The translations under genes were made by a program, and so were the position numbers. From Enchytraeus crypticus (lineage: Eukaryota > Annelida > Clitellata > Enchytraeida > Enchytraeidae), in assembly GCA_905160935.1 (NCBI GenBank), contig CAJHZI010000462.1, forward strand, positions 16,001 to 80,000: DNA of 64,000 nt, read 5' to 3'. How positions within the stretch are numbered: the stretch's first letter is position 1; each line of letters starts with the position of its first letter. The notes under the pieces were generated by a model. It saw nothing but the letters and a program-made list of their open reading frames with translations, made no database searches and was not told the DNA's origin. Shown piece after piece: positions 19,802 to 30,619 of this stretch.

Positions 19802-20884
19802 TCAGCCTGCCCTGAGGTCAGCATCTGGTTCTTTAGCGGATTCTGCATGTTCAGACATAGGCCCCAGCGCCCCTCTCCCTGCCTCCCCTGTCGTATTCCG
19901 TGACAAACTCTGCAGGGAATGTCGAGGGGAAGCGTGACTGGGATTGTACGAGGCATGCCGCTGATTGCAGGGAGATCTGGACAGATGGCTGAGTGAGGTG
20001 GGGTAGCCAGCCTGGGTACCCGAGGAGCCACCGCATTCGTTAGGTCTCTGTTCCATTGTCCTCTCGTGAGTCCTGTCTTTCTTAGCCTTCACTGTTTTAA
20101 CGCGCATCTGGTCGTAGTGATTTGTAGCGACCCACGATCGGTTCATGAAAAATTCATTCATTCTTTCTACCACTCTCTCTGACTCTTCAAAACCATCGAC
20201 AGGTTGACTGCGTAAATTGTTCCGAGGATATATCAATGTCTGCCTCAATACCTGCCTCTTACTACTCGAAGGGCATTTATTTCTACCATCCCTGGAGGCA
20301 CCCAGGAAGTTCCCGGCCTCCGAGAATCTAGGGGATACGGCGTTGGTGCGCCATGGAGGACAGGGCTGAGAGGCGGCGGAGAAACTCTCCCTGAGGCAGT
20401 AGCCCCTGCCCAGGACTCCCTGTTCAAGGCGACCCAGTGAGAGGGGTTTAACACTTTGACAAACTGAATGAATAGCCTCTGAGTCACTCTCCAACAAGCC
20501 TGAGGAACTTTCTTTGTAGATGGCAGTCACAGCTGGGATGGAAGTGATGTCAGAGGGCTTAGAAGTTCGGGCGGAGTTTGCGTAAGGGTTATGGACGTCA
20601 TACTTGAATAGAGCAGATTCAGGAGGAGAAGCGTTTGTAGATAGACTAGTAGACAAAACTCTATTAGTCAGATCACTTTCTTCCGTTGCAACAGCCTTGA
20701 CAAGACCTATCGCAGGTGCCATTAGTCCTGGTTGATGTTCATGAATGTCTTCAGAAATTATTTGATGTACATGAAGAACTTCATTACCAGGCTGACCATG
20801 ATGATGATTTTCTGAACGGAATTGTGCATGTGAGTAGACTGTTGAAGGATGGCGGGGTGAAATTATATCCTGAGTGTGAGCCAA
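19802..20884 (-). CDS. RLE-LINE B2: C-terminal extension
   Basis: 360-codon open frame, Ser/Pro/Asn-rich, no recognised domain. It starts AHTQDIISPRHPSTVYSHAQ, collinear with the same text in copy B3, where it is fused in frame to the endonuclease. Internal landmarks: TAIYKESSSGLLESDSEAI, ASRDGRNKCPSSSKRQV and SPSHxSPRHSLQSLSR-like repeats of SR and SP. Continues at lower coordinates in other frames. Could be a structural RNA-binding tail or an ORF of its own; the B3 copy favours fusion. Confidence 0.6.
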   Translation of the reverse strand: MAHTQDIISPRHPSTVYSHAQFRSENHHHGQPGNEVLHVHQIISEDIHEHQPGLMAPAIGLVKAVATEESDLTNRVLSTSLSTNASPPESALFKYDVHNPYANSARTSKPSDITSIPAVTAIYKESSSGLLESDSEAIHSVCQSVKPLSLGRLEQGVLGRGYCLRESFSAASQPCPPWRTNAVSPRFSEAGNFLGASRDGRNKCPSSSKRQVLRQTLIYPRNNLRSQPVDGFEESERVVERMNEFFMNRSWVATNHYDQMRVKTVKAKKDRTHERTMEQRPNECGGSSGTQAGYPTSLSHLSRSPCNQRHASYNPSHASPRHSLQSLSRNTTGEAGRGALGPMSEHAESAKEPDADLRAG

Positions 20885-20949
20885 GCTGTTGGAGAGAGAA
20901 GTAGGACGATGTCGATAATCAGATACAAGAGAGTCATTCGGACAGAAAG

Positions 20950-20979
20950 CTATGCTATAAATGATAATTTATAGCATAG
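20950..20979. repeat. Perfect 13-bp inverted repeat, 4-nt loop
   Basis: CTATGCTATAAAT and its complement around GATA. Compared with copy B3, the neighbouring CATAGCT-TCTGTCCG segment is present here in inverted orientation, so the fold-back replaced the junction between the endonuclease and the extension. Confidence 0.8.
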
Positions 20980-21838
20980 ACTGAGAGTCTCTGTCTCAAA
21001 AAGCTGGTTTCACGCTTATCTCCTGTTGCGGCGGATAAATGTTTACCCAATGAAGAAATAAATTCGCTTCCTTCCTCATCAATAGGACCTAAGGTCTCGA
21101 GAGCAAGAGGAATAAAACAATAGCTACGCGACAATTCGTTGTATTTGGTTATTTTACTGTCGGCGGCTAGTTCTGCAGCTCCACCAGCTGACACCGAAGA
21201 CACGTTTAGATATGACTGGGCCAGGGTATCCTTTACCGTAGCGTCCCATCTAGCGTCCCGTAGCGTAGACCATCTGGCCTTTTACCATCTGATCTTGAAA
21301 TTCCGGTCGGTTCTTTTATGGCGGGAATATTGACCTTTATCCGGGCATGCCAAATTATGTTATTAATATTGTGGTGCCTGCTCGATATGCCAGCGCTCTT
21401 GCGGCAGAAAAGTCCATGATGACCTTTAGGGTCAACCTGACTGCCACAAACACATGTATGAATTTCGCAAAGCTTGATGCCGAGTCGGAGACCGCCTGCT
21501 ATTCTGATGGCTTCGTCATCAAGGGGTAATCCGCAAGAGGCAATCGGAAGCGCGTGCAGCCAGTCACTACTGTGCGGAGACGAAACTGCAATTAATCGAG
21601 CTTTCTCTTTTAAGTCAGAAAGTGAGTTTAGAATCTGATCAAAGCTCTTCTTCACTATAGGATAGTCCCAATTTCTTTGAATTCCAGCAGCAGGACTGAC
21701 AGGAGCATTGGCCTCGACTTCACTACACCACATAGACTCAGCAGCTTTGATGTACACAGGATTGGAAGAGACACTGCTTCTCAGTATTTCTTGTTGAAGG
21801 CTCCGAGTAGAATTGTATGATGACAGGAAGGCTGACAT
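20955..21838 (-). pseudogene. RLE-LINE B2: CCHC finger and restriction-like endonuclease
   Basis: 201-codon frame 21838-21233: SSDWLHALPIASCGLPLDDE, then the finger IHTCVCGSQVDPKGHHGLFC, RHHNINNIIWHA and SDGKRPDGL. Right after the PD motif the sequence between the PD and the WDATVKDT segment is shortened and out of frame. The next frame (21203-20955) holds SVSAGGAAELAADSKITKY, CFIPLALETLGPIDEEG and GDKRETSFLRQRLSV. This enzyme would nick the target site. The segment ends in a perfect 13-bp fold-back (20950-20979). Confidence 0.75.
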
Positions 21839-22139
21839 AGACAGTTGAGAAATTCAGTGAATTCCGAGACCACCGAGTTCCGAACTGGAAGACTTGCTTG
21901 CTGCCATCGAGAGTCTGACAAGTCTGCATTTAGCAGGCTGCACAAACAATCTCTTGAAGTCTTGTCAATATTCTGGAGTAATGGTTTCTGAAAATAGGGC
22001 GAAGAGCGCAGAGTGTGCATTATCTTAGGAGCACTAACAGAGTAGCGCAGCAAGATCAGAGCATCGTGTCGCTGTATATCCTTTAATCTTTCAGCAGCCC
22101 TCTGTAGATCCGCATCATGTTTCTCTAGCTTAGTATCCA

Positions 22140-24021
22140 TGGCATGGCCTACAGTTAGAGGAGCACCCTAAAGTTCTGCATCAGTGATGGAAGATTTCAT
22201 GAAAGATTCTAGTAGAGGATCAACATGAGTAATTGTCTTAGAGATAATCTCACACTTGTTTAAATTGAGCCTCAGACCGAGCTCTGCTCCCTTAGTCATT
22301 ACAATCCTGATATCATTATACCGTACTATCTAGACCACCAATCGTGAGATTATACAGATAGCTTATCCTGAAGATACTTTGAAGTTGGGTAAGAACAGGT
22401 TGAATAGCTGAACAGAAAAGCAACGGGCCCTAAGGGTCCCCCTGTTGAACTCCTTCACTAGAGTGGATGAATTTATTCCCAAATTTGAGAAGGGACGGTT
22501 GGCTATAGGCAGATGAACAGAAATTGTACATCTCTGGCAGAAGTCTTTGAACAGAATCTAACATCATTGACCTACTTAGGCAGTTGAATGCGTTAGCAAA
22601 GTCCAACTTAACTACAGAGAAACCCGAGATCAAATTCGTTATAAACTGACGGGTAGCATGAATTGCAGCTTCTTATCCACCAAATACACCGACACCCAGC
22701 TGAATAGGGCGAAGATAGTCAGAGATTTTGGGTAGGGAATACATGTTTACGCATTTATCCGCTAATCTCCTCCATGTATTACCTATGGCAATTGGACGAA
22801 TATCGCCATTCCCTTTCTGAATAGCAATTAGATTGGCCCCGAAAAGTACTGGTCGTACTTGAATAGGGCAGCCACCCCGAATTAGACAGTTTATAAAAGC
22901 AGTGATTGCTGTAGGCAACTGAGCACCTGACTCCTTGCAAAGAACTAAATCTTTGATATGTTGAGGACGAAAGCCATCAGGGCCACCAGCGGTTCCGGCT
23001 GTAAAGCTCAGCACGGCCTTCAACACAATGTCTTATTCGACTTTGATCACAAGTGTTGGAGACGATGAATGATTGTTAGGAGACTCAGCTGCAGTAGGAT
23101 GTTTATCCTGCAGCTGTTTGAAAGTAATTTCATTATTTTCCACTAATGATTTGTCCGAGCAGAGAATTCTGACTGCAGCGCGTATAGTACCTTCCTCTAA
23201 TTTGGACTGCACTGAAGCGGAAAGAGACGATTTAGAGAAGTGCCTTTTCTGTCCAGGCGCCATCTCTTGAGATACGTCAATGTTGTTAGGAATCTGATCT
23301 TTAGAGAGACGATTCCGAATGAGATTAGCCAAACTAAATTTTTTTCCCACCTTAGCAGGAAGTGATAGTCTTGAGGAAGTAAAATAAATGAGATTTTCCC
23401 AATTGACTAAATTCTCAGAATTTCTGGAAATATTCGAAAGAATGGCAATCAGAGCTCTAGCACAGGGAGCTCTGACAGACCTCTGAATGTGTTTGATAAT
23501 GGGTTGTGACAGCGTGGGGTGGCGAATGGTAAAGGAATCAGTCAATTAGTCGGCATCATTCGGACATATCAGGTCAGAAGCTTTATTGCTAGCAGCATTG
23601 GCGTTGAGACTACTGCTGCCAACTGCGTTGCCGACGATAGTATTTCTGCTAGCAGCAGAGTTTCTGCCTGTTCTGCAGTTTTTACGTTTACAATTAGCGG
23701 CGAGAACTGAGCCTGCACTGCAGTTGACTGTATGATCAAATATGGCGCTGCTGCTATCCGTAGGGTAGTCTGGTTGGCTGGACATTTGGTGGTCAGGTGA
23801 AGGTGTAGAACTACGGGAGTTGAGTGAATGTTTTGAGTCAGAGGCGGCTGACCTGAACCCAGACAAGAAGACTTACGAGGACCCTGTTTATGGATTAGGC
23901 CATCCCTCAAGTGGATTTGTCGCACGGCTAGACATAGCCGGCAGACACCATTCAGCTTACCAGCGGTTTGAGATAAAGGCCAATTCTGACGAGACATTTC
24001 CGGATAAAATTCATTAATCAC
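22140..24021 (-). pseudogene. RLE-LINE B2: N-terminal finger and reverse transcriptase
   Basis: N-terminal part (24021-23546) contains CRLCLAVRQIHLRDGLIHKQ then GPRKSSCLGSG, a Cys/His DNA-binding motif. After a frame change, 23545-23033 is a conserved linker ending in KQLQDKHP-like sequence. The transcriptase follows: AGGPDGFRPQHIKDLV, FGANLIAIQKGNGDIRPIAI, QLGVGVFGG, VVKLDFANAFNCLSRSMML (catalytic Asp present) and GVQQGDP. The YxDD position, aligned by the following TIGG, reads YLYN (minus strand, about 22367-22347), so both catalytic aspartates are lost. Several frameshifts. Confidence 0.8.
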
Positions 24022-24315
24022 GATGCGAATGACTATGTTAAGTAGAACTGGCCTAGAATTATGAGACAGTTAGGTAAATCCTTCAGAATATAATAATCTA
24101 TATCCTTAATCATAAATTAACGAGTCAAGAGTTATAGGAATGAGCCACTAGGTTAATGTTTATCAAGCAGAATACTAAATTAATAACGGTGTTTTAATTT
24201 TTAAAATATAAACAACCGCCATTTTACGTGACGTCATTATCCTCTCGTCACTTGGCAGAACATTAAAGAGACAAAAAAGAGCATGAATACTTACCTCTTC
24301 TGTCTATTAGATGTC

Positions 24316-24341
24316 ATTATTATTATTATTTAATTATAATG

Positions 24342-24375
<34 letters not shown>
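24316..24375. repeat. TAA repeats between copies B2 and A3
   Basis: ATT units at 24316-24331, a 13-bp variant, then AAT/ATA units to 24375. B2 (minus) and A3 (plus) start back to back on either side. Confidence 0.9.
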
Positions 24376-25345
24376 GACGCCATCCTTCATAAGTGCTCCC
24401 TTTCTGCCGATAGATCCATTGACGTTGCGTTGTCAGTTTGGTCCAAAAGCCTCACCTCCAGTGCTCCACCTTCTACCTCAGTCAGTAACCAGAAATCATG
24501 GGACCGTCTTATAGTGGATCGGATTTATACCAGTCTGTTATAATCCCAGTCCAATGCAGTAGACAGAGCACGACTCCTAGCTGTATCAACCAAAAGAAGC
24601 AGCGACTGGCTTCACGCTCTCCCTGTTGCTTCTTGTGGGCTTCTTTTAGACAATGAGGCGATTCGAGTAGCCGTTAGTTTCCGTTTAGGGCGAAAACTTG
24701 AGAGCCTCACATGTGCCCCTGCGGTTATAAAGTCGACGCTTTAGGTCTCCACGGCCTCTCATGCAAACGAAGCTCAGGTAGAATGTCACGCCATTACAAT
24801 TTAAATGACTTGATATGGCGAGCACTTTCAAGAGCAGGCATCCCTTCCTCTAAGGAACCAAGTGGGTTGTCCAGATCAGACGGCAAGCGTCCGGACGGCT
24901 TGACTTTAGTGCCCTGGTGCAACGCTAAATGTGCCGTATGGGACGTCACGGTCATTGACACTATGGCAAACTCCGACCTGAATACGTCTTCAGTCACAGA
25001 CGGTGGAGCTGCTGTTAATGCCGCATCTAGGAAGTTGGATAAATACCCTGATCTGTCCTTAGGATATGAAGTTGTTCCGGTGGCCATTGAAACCATGGGC
25101 CCGGTGAATCCCGAAGGAGCTGACTTTATTAATGGCATAGGCAGACTTATTGCAGAGCAAACCGGCGATAAGCGACAGACTTCTTTTCTTTGGCAAAGGC
25201 TTTCCATGACTTTGCAAAGATTTAATGCAGTCTGCTTCAATAATTCTTTTAAGCCGTTTGATGACCTCGAGTAGCCGGGCGGCGATTCAGCAGTATTGCT
25301 TGAATCGTTTTTATCAAACCCCAGGTTCTTTACACCGGGGTAAAA
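24376..25345 (+). mobile_element. RLE-LINE copy A3
   Basis: Best preserved A copy. A 187-codon frame (24711-25274) carries the finger (MCPCGYKVDALGLHGLSC), RHYNLNDLIWRAL, SDGKRPDGLTLVPW followed by VWDVTVIDTMA (PD and D positions of the endonuclease), AASRKLDKYPDLSLGYEVVP, and a TAG at 25272-25274. No extension follows: the frame ends after NNSFKPFDDLE and a 70-bp UTR with TTCTTTACACCGGGG leads to A-rich and TAA repeats (25375-25403). Closely similar to A2. Confidence 0.8.
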
Positions 25346-25606
25346 TTAAAAAAAATTAAAAAAATGAATTTAAAAATAATAATAATAATAATAATAATAA
25401 TATTTCATAAACTGAAACTTGGCAAAGAAGTCATGCTATACAAATGCAAAATATAATGCAAATCTTAAAGTCAGATGGACAAGTTCTAAATTTTGTCTGA
25501 TCTACTTTTCTTTTTCATTGTTTTTGGGCCTAGTGAAACCAAATGATAGGTTGGAGAAAATTTGAAAATAATTTTAAAAAATCACCGTTATAGGTGGGAC
25601 CACTTT

Positions 25607-25607
<1 letters not shown>

Positions 25608-25655
<48 letters not shown>

Positions 25656-25665
25656 GTATATAGAA

Positions 25666-25723
<58 letters not shown>

Positions 25724-25934
25724 TTATATACATTGTATATATATGTATATATATTTATATACATTGTGTATATATATATAGATATGTATATATATACATC
25801 CATATACATATATATGGATGTAAGTCTGGAATCATCCATATACTGGTAATCATCCATATATCCATATATCTGGTATATCTATGTAATATCCATATATCTG
25901 GTAATTATCCATATACATATATATGGATGTAAGG
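25608..25934. repeat. (TA)n array with CATATATGGATG repeats
   Basis: Pure TA tracts 25608-25650 and 25668-25715, then TGTATATATATTTATATACA-type units repeated twice, then an ATCCATATACATATATATGG unit at about 25798 and again at about 25908. Confidence 0.9.
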
Positions 25935-26138
25935 CAACTGATCCATGCCATGAAAAACCAAAGAAGTCACAAAGAAGGCAAAGTAGAAAAGGCAGAAAGG
26001 CCAAAATTAATCACTTCAGTAGCCATATTATTCCCAAACCATAGAGGTTATATTAAGGCTTGGGAAACATAATCCCTTAGTTCCTATTAAGTTTAAACGG
26101 GAATTCCTCGCTAATCGATGGAGTGACCCAGATGAGCG

Positions 26139-26196
26139 TTATTTCTTTCTTCTCTCTTTCATTCTACTCTAGTAGAATGTGAGAAGAAAGAAATAA
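26139..26196. repeat. Long hairpin with two stacked stems
   Basis: Outer 16-bp stem (26139-26154 with 26181-26196) and inner 9-bp stem (26160-26168 with 26171-26179) with a 2-nt loop; the internal bulge is 5 nt against 1 nt. Too short and pyrimidine/purine-biased to call a microRNA precursor. Confidence 0.8.
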
Positions 26197-27726
26197 AAAC
26201 TTAAATTGCTGTGAAACTCTCACTTTCAATTCAAACTGAGATAATTTATTTTGTGAAACACAAGATCTGCCATTTCAAGTGGTTATATGCCTGTAATGGC
26301 TAGAGCCATTGTTATATTCCTCCGGTTGTACACTTTATGACGAAGGTTAACTACTACACTTACAAATGCAGTCACAAGCTTAAGGTGATAACAGGTACAT
26401 AACCTGAGTTTTACGAACTTTTACCAAAACAAAATGGCATTACTATTTTCGTTTGCTTCTCAGAATTATATTATTATCTAGTAACTGGCGTAATAATATA
26501 TTTCTGGAGGTAAAAGCTAAATTTAGTTTTCCTTAAGCTATATTCTAATTGGATATCATGTTTTGCAAATGGTAAAATTTATATTTAAGTTTTTAGAAAT
26601 TGTATACAGGTCATTTCTATTTAGATTCGAGATTAATTCTTACCGTATCTTGTTTCTCTTGTCTCTTTTTAACTGAAATGCAATACATTTTGAGCATAGA
26701 ATACAAATTAATCTGTAAAATTTTAATTTTTTCAATTATTACAATGTTCATAGAATCAGTAAGGGACCATTGTGACTAAGGTGAAATTGTTCCAGTCAGT
26801 CACAGTTTTTCCATAAAAATTTAAAGAACAAAAGATCTCCTTCTTATTTTGTTATTATTAATCAATCTCCTTATGAACAATTATATCCACGGATTTATCT
26901 ATCCAAATTCAAAATTAATGACCAAATTATTTTCAGTTTTTCTATTTTCATTCTTATGTATTTAGGTGGAAAAAGCATGTAACGAAACTTTCACTATTTG
27001 CTTCATAATGGATATAAAAAGCAAATTACGTTGTGCCTTTGGCAGTATTTAAGCATTTAGCAAAAGACAAATTTTTATATCATTTTTTTCATATAACAAA
27101 TAAATTACTACCGAAATAATATAAAATAAAATTTGAAATGTAAAGCTCAACCCATTCAACTCAGACTAATTTCCATTATTGGTGCACTTCTAAATCAAGT
27201 GCAATAAATCCCATCAACATCATATCTCTGTCGCAGAAGGTTTTATAATGTTTATTTTATTACCATAATATTAGTAGGCTATTACCGGTAAAGCTAATAA
27301 AACATTTATTAAACTTTTCGGTAAGCCAGTACGATAAAATATAATAGCTTACTTGGATACTAGTCAATAGTTATAATGACTAGGGGTCATTGAAGTATTA
27401 AATAACGCTGAAAATAGTTTTTTTAAAGTATTTTTAAGTATTATATAACGCTGAAAATAGTGTTTTCAATGTACCCATATAACAAATAACGTATAACAAA
27501 TTTCAAACCCACCCACTTAAGCGTTATATAACGAAATATATTAGACCACCGCAAAATCCCTGTTTTAGCCCGTTTCAAGTTAGATTCAATTAATTATTAA
27601 ATTCAAATCTAAATTGTTTAATTAACTAGTAGGCCTACTGCTTTAAATTCATTATATAAATAAACTGATTTCAGCATTAAAAATGCTTTAAAAAAGCTTA
27701 AGCTAAGTTTAATTAAGTTAGTTTCC

Positions 27727-27835
27727 AGTTCGAATAGTATGTCAGTGACGGGGAGAGTACTGGATTTGAACATTGTACCTACCGATCCGCTATATTTAAC
27801 AATTTGTCAGCAAGCCTCTGGCTTAGCCCACTGAA
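27727..27835 (-). mobile_element. tRNA-derived SINE, copy 1
   Basis: On the minus strand GTGGGCTAAGCCAGAGGC (27831-27814) fits a polymerase III A box and GTTCAAATCC (27771-27762) a B box, 42 bp apart. The 3' part, CCCCGTCACTGACAT followed by TTCGA, is shared with the copy at 50290. The tRNA acceptor stem does not pair, so it is a SINE rather than a tRNA gene. Confidence 0.55.
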
Positions 27836-28318
27836 TATTTAATTGTTAAGAATTACTGTAATTACTGAATTAGAATCTATTATAGACTTAATAAAATTAG
27901 GATTAAAGGACTTATTAAAATTACGACTGCTTTAATAATTATTACCATAACGCTATTTGTTGCAATATTAAAGATAATAACAATTGAATAATAAAAGATA
28001 ACTGAATAATAACAATTGAATAATAGCTACTAACCATGTACTACATCTACTGCGGCTAGAATTTGCAAAATTAATAGTAATACTGTATCTAAAAATTTAT
28101 TTCACCAACTCAAACAAATACTAAGACAAAACTTAAAAGAAAACCCTCAAATTAAATGCCCCAATCATGCATCATAGTAATAAATGCGACGAAGATCCAT
28201 AATTCCACTGTACCTACTCAGTAATTAATATATACGACCAATATAGTTATATAGTAATGATTCTCTGCTGCAATGAAAAAGAAACTGGAGGCAATAGAGA
28301 TGTGGTTCTACGGAAGAA

Positions 28319-28845
28319 TTTAAGTAACTATGGTACTTTTATAAACTCTATTTATAAATCAAAACATAACATGTAGCCAAAAAACATTAGCAATAACATG
28401 TAGGTAGGCACTACGTTACTTTAAAGTTGTTATTGAAAAGTAAGCGTTAAGAAAACCAAAAAAACAAAAAACCCACAAAAATTTAAATTTAAAAAAACAG
28501 CCAAAAAACATATTTTTCATTCACTAGGCCTAACAGATAATAATTTATAATTTAATGATTTCAAAATATAATTATATATCATCTTAACATATAATTACAC
28601 ATTTGTGTATGATAATTGTTATTTCTTTAAGAACCTATGGTATTTTAACAAACTTTATTTATAAATCTAAACATAAACTATAACAATAAACCTTAACAAT
28701 AACATGTAGGTAGGCAGTATGCTACTTTAAGGTAGTTATAGACACTTAAGCGTCAAAAAAAGTAAAGAAAAACACCAAAAAGCAAAAACCTACTAAAAAC
28801 AGTTTAACAAAGACACAGCCAAAAACATGTTTTTTCAGCACTATG
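28319..28845 (+). repeat. Diverged tandem duplication, unit about 305 bp
   Basis: 28319-28525 and 28627-28845 share, in order, TATGGTA-TTTTA-AAACT, TTATAAATC-AAACATAA, AACATGTAGGTAGGCA, CTACTTTAAGGTAGTTAT-like and AAGCGT-A-AAAA with a final ACAGCCAAAAACAT. Function unknown. Confidence 0.7.
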
Positions 28846-29540
28846 TCTCTCTCTCTCTTTCAATTACTGCACTGCTTACTGGCAGGTCCATGGTAAATAA
28901 CGCCTCTACTCATCTCTCTCTTATTAAATAATTTTCTTTCGTTTTCACTTTACGTCAACTTAAGAGAGGATCTTTAAATAATTTATAACATTTCTTTTGA
29001 TATACCATTATTCTTAAGGGGATTCTGCTTATGACGAGGTGGACCCCCTATGCCTTACTATCCCATAACTGGGCAGGGGTGTCATTCCCAGAGAAAACAA
29101 TCCTGTTTACCAATAGGCATAACGGATAATAATTTAAAGAGTACATAATACAATTATTATCTTCTTCATTCCACTGCCAAGTGGCAGGTTCAAGGTACAT
29201 ATTCATACTCAAAGTCTGTTTTCTCGCTCCATAGAGCCCTCCTTTGATCAACAAGTTAATCCCTTCACATAGTCTATGCCTTATAAGTTATAGTTATCAA
29301 AATTTTATCGGATGATGCAATGGTTAACATGAATGCGGTAATTGTAGAGGAGAATGAAATAAGTGTCAATTCTGAGGTTCTATTCAGAGGTGAATTCAAT
29401 ATCCAGTGATTCAGGTCAGAGAATTTCATATGCCCGCAGTCTCCTATTGGAACGTGGTATTTCGCCCCTAGCCCAGAGGCCCCTCGCAAACGTACTCTAC
29501 ATCCCTGGGGTCATGTACGTCAAGATAATATCCGGTTCTA

Positions 29541-30250
29541 ATGGTGCAAGCCCTGGAAAGTCCGGAAAAACTTCGGAGGGATCCACTTCGCCCAATCCTC
29601 GCCAGTTCAAGAGAACTTCAGGCGGTGACGGCGGACAATGTGAACGTTGATAAGGACAAGTTTGAGCATCTCCAGCGCCTCAGACAAAATATCAGAAAGT
29701 TTAAGTCCGAGTCGGGTGTGGTCAAGGTGATAGCGTTATGGACAGCGAATACTGAGAGATTCAATGATATAAGGGCGGGACTCTATAACACGACTGATAA
29801 TCTCATCTCTTCTACCAGTCGGAGCGATTTAGAAGTGTCGCCCTCCACTCTATTCAACGTAGCGTCCATACTGGAGGGCTATTCCTTCGTCAACGGAAGT
29901 CCTCAGAACCCCTGTGTGCCCGGAGCTGTTGTTCTGGCTGAGTGCGTAAAGCTATACATCGGAGGTGTTGACTTCAAGTCTGGTCAGACGAAGCTAAAGT
30001 CTGTTCTCGTTGACTTCCTCGTCGGCACGGGCTTCAAGCCCATTTCCTTCATAACCTCGGCAACAACGACGGGATGAACCTGTCGGCACTCATAGAGTTA
30101 CGCTCTAAAGAGATAATGAAGTCATATATGGTTGATGGCATGGTAGCCTCTAATAGAATCCTATACAAGGAGAATGGTAAGATAGATCACTGCATATTCC
30201 TAAGATACGTGCCCTATGTGGTAGACAGCAAGAGATCTTTGGACATATAA
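29541..30250 (+). pseudogene. Inositol-3-phosphate synthase copy (truncated, frameshifted)
   Basis: A 178-codon frame (29541-30077) contains VIALWTANTERF, SPSTLFNVASILEG, GSPQNPCVPG and [18 protein letters not shown], the conserved core of myo-inositol-3-phosphate synthase, which converts glucose 6-phosphate to inositol 3-phosphate. Near 30045 the frame shifts and homology continues with [25 protein letters not shown] and [12 protein letters not shown] to a stop at 30248-30250. No introns, N-terminal NAD-binding half missing, C-terminal end missing. The segment is richer in GC than its neighbours. It is a retrocopy or captured fragment; a Gypsy piece on the same strand begins 47 bp later. The repeated TTGGACATA motif at the junction (30239-30290) may mark a rearrangement. 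Confidence 0.8.
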
Positions 30251-30296
30251 TTTGGACATAGGTATATAGGTATAGGTATTTGGACATATAGGTAAT

Positions 30297-30610
30297 CCAT
30301 TAACAAGATAAAGCAGAAGTTATGTGAAGCGGTACCATTGTGGTCGCCGAATCCAGACAAGGAGTTCATCATCAGATGTGACAGTAGCAACTTCGCAGTA
30401 GCAGCAAGTCTCAGTCAGTGTGATCTTCTCGGAAATGAATTTCCTATCTCCTTCGTGTCAAGCAAATTATCAGCTGTTCAACGTCGTGGTCAACGATAGA
30501 AAAAGAATCTTACGCAGTGATATTTGCACTTTTTAAAGAAACTTGACTTCTTAATATTTGGGAGGAAAATCATTCTATTCTCCGATCATAGCCCGCTTTC
30601 TTATTTAACG
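30297..30610 (+). pseudogene. Ty3/Gypsy RNase H domain fragment
   Basis: Reads WSPNPDKEFIIRCDSSNFAV, GNEFPISFVSSKLSAVQRRG and, after a frame change near 30495, KLDFLIFGRKIILFSDHSPL. The RCDSSNFAVAA (first catalytic Asp) and FSDHSPL motifs identify the RNase H domain that follows reverse transcriptase in Gypsy polyproteins. One frameshift; both ends truncated. Confidence 0.8.
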
Positions 30611-30619
30611 ATGGCAGTA

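Larger units (their letters stand above)
19486..24315 (-). mobile_element. RLE-LINE copy B2, almost full length (4.8 kb)
   Basis: Most complete copy of the family. On the minus strand: N-terminal Cys/His segment, reverse transcriptase, CCHC finger, restriction-like endonuclease, a long Ser/Pro-rich extension and a 3' UTR with a 9-bp hairpin CGCTGCTGA-TC-TCAGCAGCG (19527-19546). Both ends abut TAA repeats in the same orientation (24316-24375 and 19444-19485). Frameshifts and a lost catalytic motif make it inactive. It belongs with RLE-bearing non-LTR retrotransposons (R2/R4/NeSL/Hero-like); Dong of the R4 clade is known to insert in TAA repeats. Confidence 0.8.
25935..29540. other. AT-rich non-coding region
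   Basis: No supported protein gene over 3.6 kb. It holds a long hairpin (26139-26196), a short direct repeat AATAACGCTGAAAATAG at about 27400 and 27445, a SINE (27727-27835), a diverged tandem duplication (28319-28840), and 28846-28990, which matches the 3' end of the LINE at 30620 (shared ACTGGCAGGTC-ATG). 29160-29200 is a further scrap of the same tail. Confidence 0.6.

Noticed and set aside
26139-26196. microRNA precursor
   Set aside because: Stems total 25 bp with an asymmetric bulge and a 2-nt loop, and the sequence is a CT/GA tract; a fold-back mutation is simpler.
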